Assembly (NCBI RefSeq): GCF_002135345.1
Contig: NZ_NEGI01000008.1
Span: 62,001 to 126,000 of the forward strand
DNA from: Acinetobacter sp. ANC 4648
GTDB lineage: Bacteria; Pseudomonadota; Gammaproteobacteria; Pseudomonadales; Moraxellaceae
DNA: 64,000 bases
Reading direction: 5' to 3'
The notes under the pieces were generated by a model. That model saw nothing but the letters and a program-made list of their open reading frames with translations, ran no database searches and had not been told where the DNA came from. The translations under genes were made by a program, and so were the position numbers. Every line of letters starts with the position of its first letter. The first letter of the stretch is position 1. This document shows positions 37,127 through 47,563 of the stretch, piece after piece.

Positions 37127-37798
37127 ATGATTAATAAAAGCACTGCCTCATTAACAGAAGCACTCTCTCAAATCAAAGATGGCTCCACCATCATGATTGG
37201 TGGATTCGGAACCGCAGGCCAACCCGCTGAACTAATTGACGGTCTCATCGAATTGGGAATTAAAGACCTGATTATTGTGAACAACAATGCGGGCAATGGT
37301 GATTATGGCTTAGCTAAACTGCTGAAAGCAGGTGCAGTGCGTAAAATCATTTGTTCTTTCCCGCGTCAATCTGACTCTTATGTTTTCGATGAACTTTATC
37401 ATGCTGGCAAAATTGAATTAGAGCTGGTTCCACAAGGGAATCTCGCTTGTCGTATTCAAGCTGCTGGTATGGGTTTAGGCCCGGTCTATACCCCAACAGG
37501 TTTTGGGACATTGCTGGCTGAAGGCAAACCAACTATGCATTATGAAGGTAAGGATTACGTATTAGAAAATCCGATTCGTGCTGACTTTGCTTTGATTAAA
37601 GCACATCAAGGTGATCGTTGGGGCAACTTGGTATACCGTAAATCTGCACGTAATTTTGGTCCTATCATGGCTATGGCCGCAGATATCACCATTGCACAAG
37701 TTTCTGAAGTGGTTGAACTTGGTGCTTTAGATCCTGAACATATTATTACCCCCGGTATTTTTGTACAGCATGTTGTTGCTGTAAAACCAGCACAGTAA
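37127..37798 (+). CDS. pcaI: 3-oxoadipate CoA-transferase subunit A
   Basis: Transfers CoA from succinyl-CoA to beta-ketoadipate together with PcaJ. It has 223 residues with the CoA-transferase I glycine-rich motif IMIGGFGTAGQPAELI near 20-35 and the RADFALIKAHQGDRWGN segment. It is the first gene of the pca operon, downstream of the PcaU operator. pcaJ follows after 21 bases. Confidence 0.95.
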   Translation: MINKSTASLTEALSQIKDGSTIMIGGFGTAGQPAELIDGLIELGIKDLIIVNNNAGNGDYGLAKLLKAGAVRKIICSFPRQSDSYVFDELYHAGKIELELVPQGNLACRIQAAGMGLGPVYTPTGFGTLLAEGKPTMHYEGKDYVLENPIRADFALIKAHQGDRWGNLVYRKSARNFGPIMAMAADITIAQVSEVVELGALDPEHIITPGIFVQHVVAVKPAQ

Positions 37799-37819
37799 CG
37801 ATCAACGGAGATCTAAATC

Positions 37820-38485
37820 ATGAGTTATAGCAAACTAAGCCGTGACCAAATTGCTGCACGTGTAGCCCAAGATATTCCAGATGGCGCTTATGTCAATTTA
37901 GGCATTGGTTTACCCACCAAAATTTCTAATTATTTACCTGCAGATAAAGATGTATTTTTACACTCTGAAAATGGTCTATTGGCTTTTGGTCCACCACCAG
38001 CTGAACAAGATCGTGACCCTGAGCTGATTAATGCAGGTAAAGAATTCGTAACACTGCTGGAAGGCGGTTCATTCTTCCATCACGGAGATTCATTCGCGAT
38101 GATGCGCGGTGGCCACTTAGATATTGCTGTGCTGGGCGCATTCCAAGTGGCAGCCAATGGTGATTTGGCCAATTGGCATACTGGCGCAGCCAATGCCATT
38201 CCCGCGGTGGGTGGTGCAATGGATTTAGCTGTTGGTGCGAAAAAAGTATTTATTACCACAGACCACGTCACCAAAAAAGGCGAACCCAAGATTGTGGCGG
38301 AATTGTCTTATCCTGCAACGGGTTTGAAATGTGTTGATCGGATTTATACTGATCTTTGCGTGATTGATGTGACAGTAGATGGTTTAAAAGTACTTGAAAA
38401 AGTGGAAGGCCTTTCTTTCGAAGAACTCCAAGCCATGACTGGTGCCACGCTTATAGATGCAACCACTGATACGGCTCACGCTTAA
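37820..38485 (+). CDS. pcaJ: 3-oxoadipate CoA-transferase subunit B
   Basis: Catalytic partner of PcaI, 221 residues. It contains NLGIGLPTKISNYL and the SENGLLAFGP motif carrying the catalytic glutamate of family I CoA-transferases, followed by GGHLDIAVLGAFQV. Context: between pcaI and pcaF. Confidence 0.95.
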   Translation: MSYSKLSRDQIAARVAQDIPDGAYVNLGIGLPTKISNYLPADKDVFLHSENGLLAFGPPPAEQDRDPELINAGKEFVTLLEGGSFFHHGDSFAMMRGGHLDIAVLGAFQVAANGDLANWHTGAANAIPAVGGAMDLAVGAKKVFITTDHVTKKGEPKIVAELSYPATGLKCVDRIYTDLCVIDVTVDGLKVLEKVEGLSFEELQAMTGATLIDATTDTAHA

Positions 38486-38515
38486 GTCAATACAGAATTC
38501 TGGATAATCAACAAA

Positions 38516-39739
38516 ATGAAAAATGCCTATATCGTAGATGCGATTCGCACCCCATTTGGCCGCTATGCTGGTGATCTTGCCGCTGTACGTGCTGATGACC
38601 TCGGTGCATTACCGATTAAAGCCTTGATGGAACGCAATCCATCGGTGAATTGGGAACTGGTGGATGACGTAATTTACGGCTGTGCTAACCAAGCGGGTGA
38701 AGACAACCGTAATGTAGGTCGCATGTCTGCACTACTTGCAGGTGTGCCGTATCAAGTGCCTGCAACCACAGTCAATCGTCTTTGTGGCTCATCAATGGAT
38801 GCCATTGCCATGGCAGCACGCGCGATTAAAGCGGGTGAAGCGCATTTAATTATTGCTGGGGGTGTAGAGAGTATGTCTCGTGCACCATTGGTGATGGGTA
38901 AATCAGATACCGCTTTCGGTCGTGGTCAAAAATTAGAAGACACCACCATGGGCTGGCGTTTTATCAATCCAAAGCTGAAAGAAATGTATGGTGTAGACAC
39001 CATGCCACAAACAGCTGAGAACGTGGCAGAGCAGTTTAATATTAACCGTGCTGATCAAGATCAGTTTGCATTGATCAGCCAACAGCGTACAGCCGCAGCT
39101 CAAGCCCGTAGTTTCTTTGACAAAGAAATTGTGCCGGTAGTGATCCCCCAGCGTAAAGGCGAACCTATTGTCGTCGCTCAGGATGAACATCCGCGTGCGA
39201 CTACAATTGAGGCACTAACTAAGCTTAAACCTGTAGTTAAAGCAGACGGTACAGTAACTGCAGGTAATGCCTCAGGTATTAATGATGGTGCTGCGGCATT
39301 ACTCATTGCTTCAGATGAAGCGATCGAAAAATACCAACTTAAAGCACGTGCCAAAATTATTGCTGCCACTACAATCGGTGTTGAACCGCGCATTATGGGC
39401 TTTGCACCAGCACCAGCCATTCAGAAACTATTAGCACAAACGAGTTTAACCCTTGAGCAAATGGATGTCATTGAACTAAATGAAGCCTTTGCAGCACAAG
39501 CGTTGGCAGTGACACGTGAATTGGGTATTAAAGATGGCTCAACACAAGTCAATCCCAATGGTGGAGCGATTGCTTTGGGTCATCCTTTAGGTGCATCGGG
39601 TGCACGTTTGGTCACGACAGCATTGAATCAGCTTGAAGCAACGGGTGGAAAGTATGCATTGTGTTCGATGTGTATTGGTGTTGGGCAAGGGATTGCTCTT
39701 ATTATTCAACGGGTGCAAAGTGAAGGAATCTTGTCATGA
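38516..39739 (+). CDS. pcaF: 3-oxoadipyl-CoA thiolase
   Basis: Cleaves beta-ketoadipyl-CoA to succinyl-CoA and acetyl-CoA, the last pathway step. It has 407 residues. The acyl-accepting Cys lies in VNRLCGSSMDAI near residue 90; NEAFAAQ, GGAIALGHPLGASGAR and the second catalytic Cys in LCSMCIGVGQG are present. The stop overlaps the pcaB start by four bases, indicating translational coupling. Confidence 0.96.
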   Translation: MKNAYIVDAIRTPFGRYAGDLAAVRADDLGALPIKALMERNPSVNWELVDDVIYGCANQAGEDNRNVGRMSALLAGVPYQVPATTVNRLCGSSMDAIAMAARAIKAGEAHLIIAGGVESMSRAPLVMGKSDTAFGRGQKLEDTTMGWRFINPKLKEMYGVDTMPQTAENVAEQFNINRADQDQFALISQQRTAAAQARSFFDKEIVPVVIPQRKGEPIVVAQDEHPRATTIEALTKLKPVVKADGTVTAGNASGINDGAAALLIASDEAIEKYQLKARAKIIAATTIGVEPRIMGFAPAPAIQKLLAQTSLTLEQMDVIELNEAFAAQALAVTRELGIKDGSTQVNPNGGAIALGHPLGASGARLVTTALNQLEATGGKYALCSMCIGVGQGIALIIQRVQSEGILS

Positions 39740-41094
39740 GCCACTTATATGCGAGTTTATTTTACCAAGCAGATGTGACTGAAATTTTCAGTGATCAAGC
39801 TCTGTTGGGCTATATGATTCAAGCTGAAGTGGCTTTGGCACAAGCACAAGCACAAGTTGGTGTGATTCCTATATCTGCTGCTGCAATGATTGCCGATGTT
39901 GCCAACAATCAAGGTATCCAAGCAATTGATTTTAATAATCTTGCAAAAGCAGCAGGACTTGCAGGCAATATCGCAATTCCATTTGTAAAGCAGTTTACAG
40001 CAGCAGTTCAAGCTGTCGATGAAGATGCAGCCAGTTACGTGCATTGGGGTGCAACAAGTCAAGATATTCTGGATACAGCGTGTATTTTACAAGTACGTGA
40101 TGCATTGACTATCATTGAATTTCAATTGCAAAAGGCTTATCAAGCATCTCTCGATTTGGCTGAAAAATATCGTACTCAAGTGATGATTGGACGTACTTGG
40201 TTACAACAAGGCCTACCCATTACTTTTGGTCATAAAACTGCACGCTGGGCGGATACTTTTAAACGTGATTTAGAGCGATTAGAGCAGATGAAAACTCGTG
40301 TACTCACAGCTCAATTAGGTGGTGCAGTAGGTTCATTAGCTTCATTGTTAGATCAAGGTTCACAGGTTGTTGAAGCTTATGGAACACAACTTAATTTGAG
40401 TGTACCAAGCTGTACTTGGCATACTGAGCGAGATCGTATTGTTGAAATTGCAAGCTTTCTTTCCATTGTGGTTGGTAATACGGGGAAAATGGCGCGTGAT
40501 TGGTCATTGATGATGCAAACAGAAATTGCAGAAGTATGTGAACCGACAGCAAAAGGTCGCGGCGGTTCTTCAACCATGCCGCATAAACGTAATCCTGTTG
40601 CTGCTGCATCCATATTGGCAGCCGCTAACCGTGTACCTACACTCATGTCGAGTATATATCAAAGTATGGTGCAAGAACATGAACGTAGCCTTGGTTCTTG
40701 GCATGCAGAGTGGCTGGCTTTACCTGAGATTTTTAATCTTTGTGCAGGGACATTACAACGTACAGTTGAGGTGCTAAAAGGCTTAGAAGTCAATACTCAA
40801 AACATGCAACGTAATATTGAAACCACACAAGGTTTAATTATGGCAGAAGCTGTGATGATGGCACTTGCTCCTAAAGTTGGTCGTTTAAATGCCCATCATT
40901 TGGTTGAGCAAGCATGTAGAAAAGCTGTTGCAGAACAGCGCCATTTATACGCGGTTGTTTGTGAAATAGAACAAGTTCAGCAATATTTTAATCGTGAGCA
41001 ATTACAACAGATTTTTAAACCAGAATTATATCTCGGAAACATCCAAGATCAAATTGATGCCGTACTTAAAGAAGCCAAAGGAGAGGTAAAGTGA
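39736..41094 (+). CDS. pcaB: 3-carboxy-cis,cis-muconate cycloisomerase
   Basis: Lactonises beta-carboxymuconate to gamma-carboxymuconolactone. It has 452 residues of the fumarase/argininosuccinate lyase superfamily: early HWGATSQDILDTA segment near 100 and the signature GSSTMPHKRNP near 278. Overlaps of four bases with both pcaF and pcaD bind it into the operon. Confidence 0.96.
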   Translation: MSHLYASLFYQADVTEIFSDQALLGYMIQAEVALAQAQAQVGVIPISAAAMIADVANNQGIQAIDFNNLAKAAGLAGNIAIPFVKQFTAAVQAVDEDAASYVHWGATSQDILDTACILQVRDALTIIEFQLQKAYQASLDLAEKYRTQVMIGRTWLQQGLPITFGHKTARWADTFKRDLERLEQMKTRVLTAQLGGAVGSLASLLDQGSQVVEAYGTQLNLSVPSCTWHTERDRIVEIASFLSIVVGNTGKMARDWSLMMQTEIAEVCEPTAKGRGGSSTMPHKRNPVAAASILAAANRVPTLMSSIYQSMVQEHERSLGSWHAEWLALPEIFNLCAGTLQRTVEVLKGLEVNTQNMQRNIETTQGLIMAEAVMMALAPKVGRLNAHHLVEQACRKAVAEQRHLYAVVCEIEQVQQYFNREQLQQIFKPELYLGNIQDQIDAVLKEAKGEVK

Positions 41095-41879
41095 TCAACA
41101 CGATTACCAATCGACAAGGAAAAACATTATCTATACAGATTGATGGATCTAAAGATGCACCCGCCATTATCTTTTCTAATTCTTTAGGTACAGATAAAGG
41201 TATGTGGGATCTACAAGCGACCTATTTTAAAGAAAACTATCAAGTGATTCGTTATGACACACGTGGTCATGGCAAAAGTGATGTGATTGATGACACAGAT
41301 TTAGCCAATTTAGGTGAAGATGTGATCGATATCATGGATACCTTAGATATTAAACAAGCACATTTTTGTGGTATTTCAATGGGTGGGCTAACTGCACTTT
41401 GGCTTGGTTTAAATGCACCTACTCGTTTTAAAAGTATCACTGTTGCAAATTCAGCTGCAAAAATTGGCCAAGCAGATACATGGTTAACACGTGCCAATCA
41501 AGTTGAGCAAAATGGGTTAGGCGATTTAGTTAAGACAACGCATACACGTTGGTTTAGTGAACAATTTGATTATCAGCATAATGCGCTAGCACAGCAAACT
41601 ATTCTAAGTCTGGCTTCAACACCTGCAAAGGGTTATGCGAATTCCTGTCGTGCTTTGGCATATGCAAATGTCCGTCATGAATTACCTGAGATTAAAATTC
41701 CAACTTTAGTGATTTGTGGCTCGAAAGACCCTGTAACCACAGTAGAAGATAGTGAATTTATTCAACAGCATATACAAAAAAGTGAGCTTGTGTGTTTAGA
41801 CGCCTCTCATTTATCGAATATTGAATGCTCCGATGAGTTCAGCCAAGTGCTAGATAATTTTATCGATAAAAATCAATAG
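41091..41879 (+). CDS. pcaD: 3-oxoadipate enol-lactonase
   Basis: Alpha/beta hydrolase that opens beta-ketoadipate enol-lactone. It has 262 residues with the oxyanion segment NSLGTDKGMWD, nucleophile elbow CGISMGG near 95, the Asp in CGSKDPVT and a C-terminal His in DASHLSNIE. The start is a GTG overlapping the pcaB stop. Confidence 0.95.
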   Translation: MINTITNRQGKTLSIQIDGSKDAPAIIFSNSLGTDKGMWDLQATYFKENYQVIRYDTRGHGKSDVIDDTDLANLGEDVIDIMDTLDIKQAHFCGISMGGLTALWLGLNAPTRFKSITVANSAAKIGQADTWLTRANQVEQNGLGDLVKTTHTRWFSEQFDYQHNALAQQTILSLASTPAKGYANSCRALAYANVRHELPEIKIPTLVICGSKDPVTTVEDSEFIQQHIQKSELVCLDASHLSNIECSDEFSQVLDNFIDKNQ

Positions 41880-41917
41880 AATAGTTAAAAAAAGGATTTG
41901 GCCTTAAGGAGGCAACA

Positions 41918-43273
41918 ATGGCGTCTCAGGATAGTTATACGCAAAAATTAGGAATTGATGCCCAAACATTGATTAATGATTCACCAATAAGCAAATATCA
42001 GTGGTTAATTGCTGTTGTCTGTTTTTTGATTGTTTTTGTTGATGGTATTGATACCGCAGCAATGGGATTTATTGCACCTGCGCTTGCCCAAGACTGGGGG
42101 GTTGATCGTTCACAACTTGGCCCAGTGATGAGTGCTGCACTGGGCGGCATGATTTTTGGTGCTTTATTTTCAGGTCCATTGGCTGATCGTTTTGGGCGCA
42201 AAATTGTTTTAGCAATTTCAATGCTAATTTTTGGTGGATTTACTTTAGCTTGTGCATATGCAAATGATTTAGACAGCTTGGTGGTCTTTCGCTTTTTAAC
42301 GGGAATTGGTTTAGGCGCTGCCATGCCGAATGCCACAACGTTATTTTCTGAATATTGTCCTAAACGTAGTCGCTCGTTATTGGTGACCTGTATGTTCTGC
42401 GGCTATAACTTAGGTATGGCTGTTGGCGGCTTCTTCAGTAGTTGGCTAATTCCAAATTATGGTTGGCACAGCTTATTTTTAGTTGGTGGATGGTCTCCAC
42501 TCATTTTGATGTTCTTGGTGATTTTCTTTCTACCTGAATCTTATCGTTACCTAATTTTAAAAGGCAATAAAACCGAACAAGTTAAACAAATTTTAACGCG
42601 TATTGCACCACAAAAAGCGGCACATGCAACTGAATTTCACGTTCCAGAAGAACAGTCTGAAAATACCCAGAAAAAAGGTGTATTTGGTATATTGTTTTCA
42701 AAAAAATATGCCAAAGGTACATTTTTACTCTGGTTCACCTATTTCATGGGTCTTGTCATTATTTACCTACTGACCAGTTGGTTACCAACCTTAATGCGTG
42801 AAACAGGTGCAACCATGGAGCGCGCAGCATTTATTGGTGGTTTATTCCAATTTGGTGGCGTACTGAGTGCCTTGTTCGTAGGTTGGGCGATGGATCGTTT
42901 TAATCCAAACCGTGTCATTGCTGGCTTCTATTTTGCTGCTGGGATCTTTGCTTTTATTGTCAGCCAAAGTTTAGGTAATCCAACTTTACTCGCGATTTTC
43001 ATTCTTTGTGCAGGTATGGCCGTGAATGGTGCACAGTCTGCAATGCCAGTACTCAGTACACGTTTTTATCCAACACAATGTCGTGCAACAGGTGTGGCAT
43101 GGATGTCAGGTATAGGTCGTTTCGGTGCCGTATTCGGTGCATGGATTGGCGCAGTATTACTCGGAAACAATTGGTCATTTAGCTCAATTCTTAGCATGTT
43201 ACTGATTCCAGCAACAGCTGCGGCACTGGCCATTCTTATTAAATCATTTGTTGCGCATACCGACGCAACTTAA
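41918..43273 (+). CDS. pcaK: 4-hydroxybenzoate/protocatechuate transporter
   Basis: Proton-coupled aromatic acid importer of the MFS AAHS family, 451 residues with twelve hydrophobic segments. The D-G-I-D-T-A-A-MGF segment in helix 1 and GPLADRFGRK in the loop between helices 2 and 3 are family marks. A strong AAGGAGG site precedes the ATG. It takes up pathway substrates from the periplasm or medium. Confidence 0.93.
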   Translation: MASQDSYTQKLGIDAQTLINDSPISKYQWLIAVVCFLIVFVDGIDTAAMGFIAPALAQDWGVDRSQLGPVMSAALGGMIFGALFSGPLADRFGRKIVLAISMLIFGGFTLACAYANDLDSLVVFRFLTGIGLGAAMPNATTLFSEYCPKRSRSLLVTCMFCGYNLGMAVGGFFSSWLIPNYGWHSLFLVGGWSPLILMFLVIFFLPESYRYLILKGNKTEQVKQILTRIAPQKAAHATEFHVPEEQSENTQKKGVFGILFSKKYAKGTFLLWFTYFMGLVIIYLLTSWLPTLMRETGATMERAAFIGGLFQFGGVLSALFVGWAMDRFNPNRVIAGFYFAAGIFAFIVSQSLGNPTLLAIFILCAGMAVNGAQSAMPVLSTRFYPTQCRATGVAWMSGIGRFGAVFGAWIGAVLLGNNWSFSSILSMLLIPATAAALAILIKSFVAHTDAT

Positions 43274-43285
43274 GAGGTATATGTC

Positions 43286-43690
43286 ATGAATGACGAAGAA
43301 CGTTACACACAAGGCATTCAAGTTCGTACCGAAGTGTTAGGTGAAAAACACGTTGGACGATCTTTAGAAAATTTGAATGATTTCAATGAAGATTTTCAAA
43401 ATTTTATTAGTCGTTTTGCGTGGGGTGAAGTGTGGTCACGTCCAGGCATGCCACGTCATACACGTAGCTTGGTGACTATCGCTATATTGTTAGCCTTAGG
43501 CCGTAATGATGAATTACGTATGCATATTCGTGCGTGTTTTAACAATGGTGTGACCAAAGACGATTTGAAAGAACTGTTTATTCATTCTTCTTTATATGCG
43601 GGTTTACCTGCTGCCAATGCTGCGATGCATATGGCCGAAGAAATTTTTGAAGAAATGGGCATTGCCCCAGAAAAAATCGTTAAGGATTAA
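43286..43690 (+). CDS. pcaC: 4-carboxymuconolactone decarboxylase
   Basis: Decarboxylates gamma-carboxymuconolactone to the enol-lactone. The 134-residue CMD-family protein has WGEVWSRPGMPRHTRSLVTIA and HIRACFNNGVTKDDLKELFIH segments, the latter around the expected catalytic region. It lies 12 bases after pcaK. Confidence 0.95.
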   Translation: MNDEERYTQGIQVRTEVLGEKHVGRSLENLNDFNEDFQNFISRFAWGEVWSRPGMPRHTRSLVTIAILLALGRNDELRMHIRACFNNGVTKDDLKELFIHSSLYAGLPAANAAMHMAEEIFEEMGIAPEKIVKD

Positions 43691-43703
43691 TTAATAAATT
43701 TAA

Positions 43704-44441
<738 letters not shown>

Positions 44442-44458
44442 TGGATGGAGTATAAAAA

Positions 44459-45088
44459 ATGAAAGATTGGAATTTTGAAGAATTACATGAGACACCCTCA
44501 CAAACAGGTGGGCCTTATGTACATATTGGCTTATTGCCTAAACAGGCAGGCATTGAAGTTTTTGAAAATAACTTTAATAACGACCTGGTTAAAAATAATC
44601 CACAAGGTCAGCGCATTCGTTTAGAAGGTCAAGTCTTTGATGGTATTGGCGTACCATTACGTGATGTTTTAGTTGAAATTTGGCAGGCAGATGCGAACGG
44701 CGTTTATCCAAGCCAAGCGGATTTTCAAAATAAACCTGTCGATGAAAATTTTCATGGTTGGGGTCGAGCAGGTGCTGATTTTAAAACAGGTCTATGGTAT
44801 TTCAATACCATTAAACCAGGTTCTGTTCCAGGACGTAAAGCCTCTATTCAAGCACCACACATTAACTTAATTATTTTTGCTCGCGGGATTAATACAGGTC
44901 TAAATACACGCATTTATTTTGAAGATGAAAGTGATGCCAATGCGAAAGATCCTGTCTTAAATAGCATTGAATGGGAGCCGCGTCGTCAAACCTTAATTGC
45001 TAAACGTGAAGAACGTGATGGGGACGTTATTTATCGTTTTGATATTTATATACAAGGCGAAAAAGAAACTGTTTTCTTGGATATCTAA
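44459..45088 (+). CDS. pcaG: Protocatechuate 3,4-dioxygenase alpha chain
   Basis: Non-iron partner subunit that shapes the active site. It has 209 residues with the start segment ETPSQTGGPYVHIGL, VEIWQADANGVYP and a HINLIIFARG strand where the beta chain has its two histidines. It follows pcaH after 17 bases and closes the pca part of the operon. Confidence 0.95.
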   Translation: MKDWNFEELHETPSQTGGPYVHIGLLPKQAGIEVFENNFNNDLVKNNPQGQRIRLEGQVFDGIGVPLRDVLVEIWQADANGVYPSQADFQNKPVDENFHGWGRAGADFKTGLWYFNTIKPGSVPGRKASIQAPHINLIIFARGINTGLNTRIYFEDESDANAKDPVLNSIEWEPRRQTLIAKREERDGDVIYRFDIYIQGEKETVFLDI

Positions 45089-45157
45089 TCCAAAAAATCT
45101 ATTCAGGATATTCGGCAGTCATTTTTTAATACTGCTGAATCACAAGGAAGAAGAATC

Positions 45158-46018
45158 ATGAATTTTAATAAATTAGCCATACAAATATGTTTGGCAGCTT
45201 TAATTTCAATGGCTTTTGTTCCATTACATGCGGAAAATTTGAATATCATTACAGCACCGAATATTTATCAGGTTAAAAATCTAAATATTGGTGAACTGCC
45301 TGTGAAAACCATTGTACCTATTACTGCAAAAACTGTAGAACAGGCTTTAGCTCAAGCCAAAGTCATTGCAGATAATCCGAATGCAGATATAGCTGAATTT
45401 CGAATTGATTTACTGGATTTTGCATCGAATAACAAAGCAGTGATAACACTAGGGAAACAGATAAATCAAATTTTAAAAAATAAACCATTAATTGCCACAA
45501 TTCGTACTGCGAATGAAGGTGGACAGTTAAAAGTGTCTGATGCTGAATATGAGAAAATTTATACTGCATATCTAAAGCAACCGTTTATGCAATTGCTGGA
45601 TATTGAAATGTTCCGTGAGCAAGACAGTGTTAAAAAATTGACCCAATTGGCTCATCAAAAAAAGGTTTTGGTGATTATGTCAAATCACGATTTTAATAAA
45701 ACACCGACTCAACAAGAGATTGAACAGCGTCTATTAAAACAAAATCAACTAGGTGCAGATATATTAAAAATTGCAGTCATGCCGAAGTCTAAACAAGATG
45801 TTATGACTTTAATGAATGCCACATTAAATGTGAGTCAACGCAGTAAAAAACCTCTTTTAACTATGTCAATGGGCCGCTTAGGTACTATTTCCCGTATTGC
45901 TACTGCAAATATGGGTGGCAGTATGAGTTTTGGCATGATTGGCGAAGCATCTGCACCTGGTCAAATAGATGTAGAGCAATTAAAACAACTTTTAAAAACC
46001 GTTCAACCAATACCATAA
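45158..46018 (+). CDS. quiB: Periplasmic type I 3-dehydroquinate dehydratase
   Basis: Converts 3-dehydroquinate to 3-dehydroshikimate in the periplasm during quinate catabolism. It has 286 residues: a signal peptide (to about PLHAE) and a class I AroD-type barrel with TIRTANEGGQ, the catalytic His in MSNHDFNKTPT and the Schiff-base Lys in ILKIAVMPK near 205. The export signal sets it apart from biosynthetic AroD. It lies 69 bases after pcaG on the same strand. Confidence 0.92.
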   Translation: MNFNKLAIQICLAALISMAFVPLHAENLNIITAPNIYQVKNLNIGELPVKTIVPITAKTVEQALAQAKVIADNPNADIAEFRIDLLDFASNNKAVITLGKQINQILKNKPLIATIRTANEGGQLKVSDAEYEKIYTAYLKQPFMQLLDIEMFREQDSVKKLTQLAHQKKVLVIMSNHDFNKTPTQQEIEQRLLKQNQLGADILKIAVMPKSKQDVMTLMNATLNVSQRSKKPLLTMSMGRLGTISRIATANMGGSMSFGMIGEASAPGQIDVEQLKQLLKTVQPIP

Positions 46019-46038
46019 TTTTGGACAAGGAAATGACC

Positions 46039-47499
46039 ATGAAATTAAATATGTTACGTTTAACGGCGCTAACTTTAGGTCTAGTTGCTTCAGGATTTAC
46101 TGCAGCAGAAACTTATGTGGTAGACCGTTATCAAGATGATAGCAATAAAGGTTCATTTCGTTGGGCCATTGAACAGTCTAATGCCAATAAAGCACAAGAA
46201 AATGAAATTCTGATTCAAGCTGTGGGTAAGTCTCCATATATCATTAAAGTAGATCAACCTTTACCGCCCATTAAGTCATCTGTCAAAATTATTGGCACAC
46301 AGTGGGAAAAAACTGGTGAATATATTGCTATTGATGGCTCAAATTATATCAAAGGTGAGGGTGCTAAAGCCTGTCCAGGTGCAAATCCTGAACAATATGG
46401 AACCAATGTCAGAACGACTACATTGCCAGGTTTGGTACTACAAGATGTCAATGGCGTAATGCTAAAAGGTTTGGACGTACATCGCTTTTGTATTGGCGTT
46501 TTAGTGAATCGCTCAAGTAATAATTTAATTCAACACAACCGTATTAGTAATAATTACGGCGGTTCTGGTGTCATGCTGACGGGTGATGATGGTAAGGGAA
46601 ATTCAACTTCAACCACGACAAATAACAACAAAGTACTCAATAATATATTTGTAGACAATGGCGATGGTTTAGAGCTAACCCGTGGGGCTGCTTTTAATTT
46701 GGTTGCAAATAATCTTTTTACCTCGACTAAGGCTAATCCAGAGCCATCGCAAGGCATTGAAATTCTGTGGGGGAATGACAATGCGGTAGTGGGTAATAAA
46801 TTTGAAAATTATTCAGATGGTTTGCAAATTAATTGGGGTAAACGTAATTACATTGCCTATAACGAACTGACCAATAATTCACTTGGTTTTAATTTAACAG
46901 GTGATGGCAATATTTTTGATAGTAATAAAGTACATGGCAACCGAATTGGTATCGCAATCCGTTCTGAGAAAGATGCCAATACACATACGACATTGACTAA
47001 AAATCAAATTTGGAATAATAGCAAAGATATTAAACGCTGTGAAGCAGGTGGCTCATGTGTGACGAATCAGCGTTTAGGTGCAATTGTTTTTGGTGTACCT
47101 GCACTTGAACATGCAGATTTTGTCGGTTCTCGCGGTGGTGGTGTGGTTATTGATCCAAAAAATATGCAGAAAACTTGTACTGCAACCAATCAAAAAGACT
47201 GTAATGCCGTTCCCAATCAAGCGATAAAAGCCCCTCAATTAAGCGTGAATAAAGGGCAAATTGTTGTCTCTATTCAGGGAAATCCACAGCAACGCTATCA
47301 AGTTGAATTTTTTGGTAACACTGATGCAAAATCTCAAGAAGCTGAGTTTTATTTAGGTTCAGTTACTGTTTCAACTGATGCTTATGGTGTAGCTAAAACA
47401 ACATGGAAAGCACCAATACATGTTGGCTCATTGACGGCAAATGTGACTGATCGCAATGGTGCAAGCTCCGAACTTAGCTCGGCAGTTCAAATTAAATAA
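46039..47499 (+). CDS. quiC: 3-dehydroshikimate dehydratase, parallel beta-helix type
   Basis: Periplasmic enzyme converting 3-dehydroshikimate to protocatechuate. It has 486 residues with a signal ending near FTAAE, then a right-handed beta-helix-like body rich in N-rich turns (RSSNNLIQHNRI, GDGLELTRGAAFNLVANN). It has no similarity to the fungal dehydratases, as known for Acinetobacter QuiC. Start choice: AAGGAA at 46028 is placed correctly for the ATG at 46039; the TTG at 46021 and the ATG at 46033 are not. Confidence 0.88.
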   Translation: MKLNMLRLTALTLGLVASGFTAAETYVVDRYQDDSNKGSFRWAIEQSNANKAQENEILIQAVGKSPYIIKVDQPLPPIKSSVKIIGTQWEKTGEYIAIDGSNYIKGEGAKACPGANPEQYGTNVRTTTLPGLVLQDVNGVMLKGLDVHRFCIGVLVNRSSNNLIQHNRISNNYGGSGVMLTGDDGKGNSTSTTTNNNKVLNNIFVDNGDGLELTRGAAFNLVANNLFTSTKANPEPSQGIEILWGNDNAVVGNKFENYSDGLQINWGKRNYIAYNELTNNSLGFNLTGDGNIFDSNKVHGNRIGIAIRSEKDANTHTTLTKNQIWNNSKDIKRCEAGGSCVTNQRLGAIVFGVPALEHADFVGSRGGGVVIDPKNMQKTCTATNQKDCNAVPNQAIKAPQLSVNKGQIVVSIQGNPQQRYQVEFFGNTDAKSQEAEFYLGSVTVSTDAYGVAKTTWKAPIHVGSLTANVTDRNGASSELSSAVQIK

Positions 47500-47563
47500 A
47501 ACAATCAAAGCATGGGAAGTCCGAATAATTTGGGTTTCTCAAACAGAAAATGGATATTTTGTT

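Noticed and set aside
47456..47563. Longer start of quiX inside quiC
   Set aside because: The added residues are hydrophilic and precede a clear signal peptide starting at 47564.
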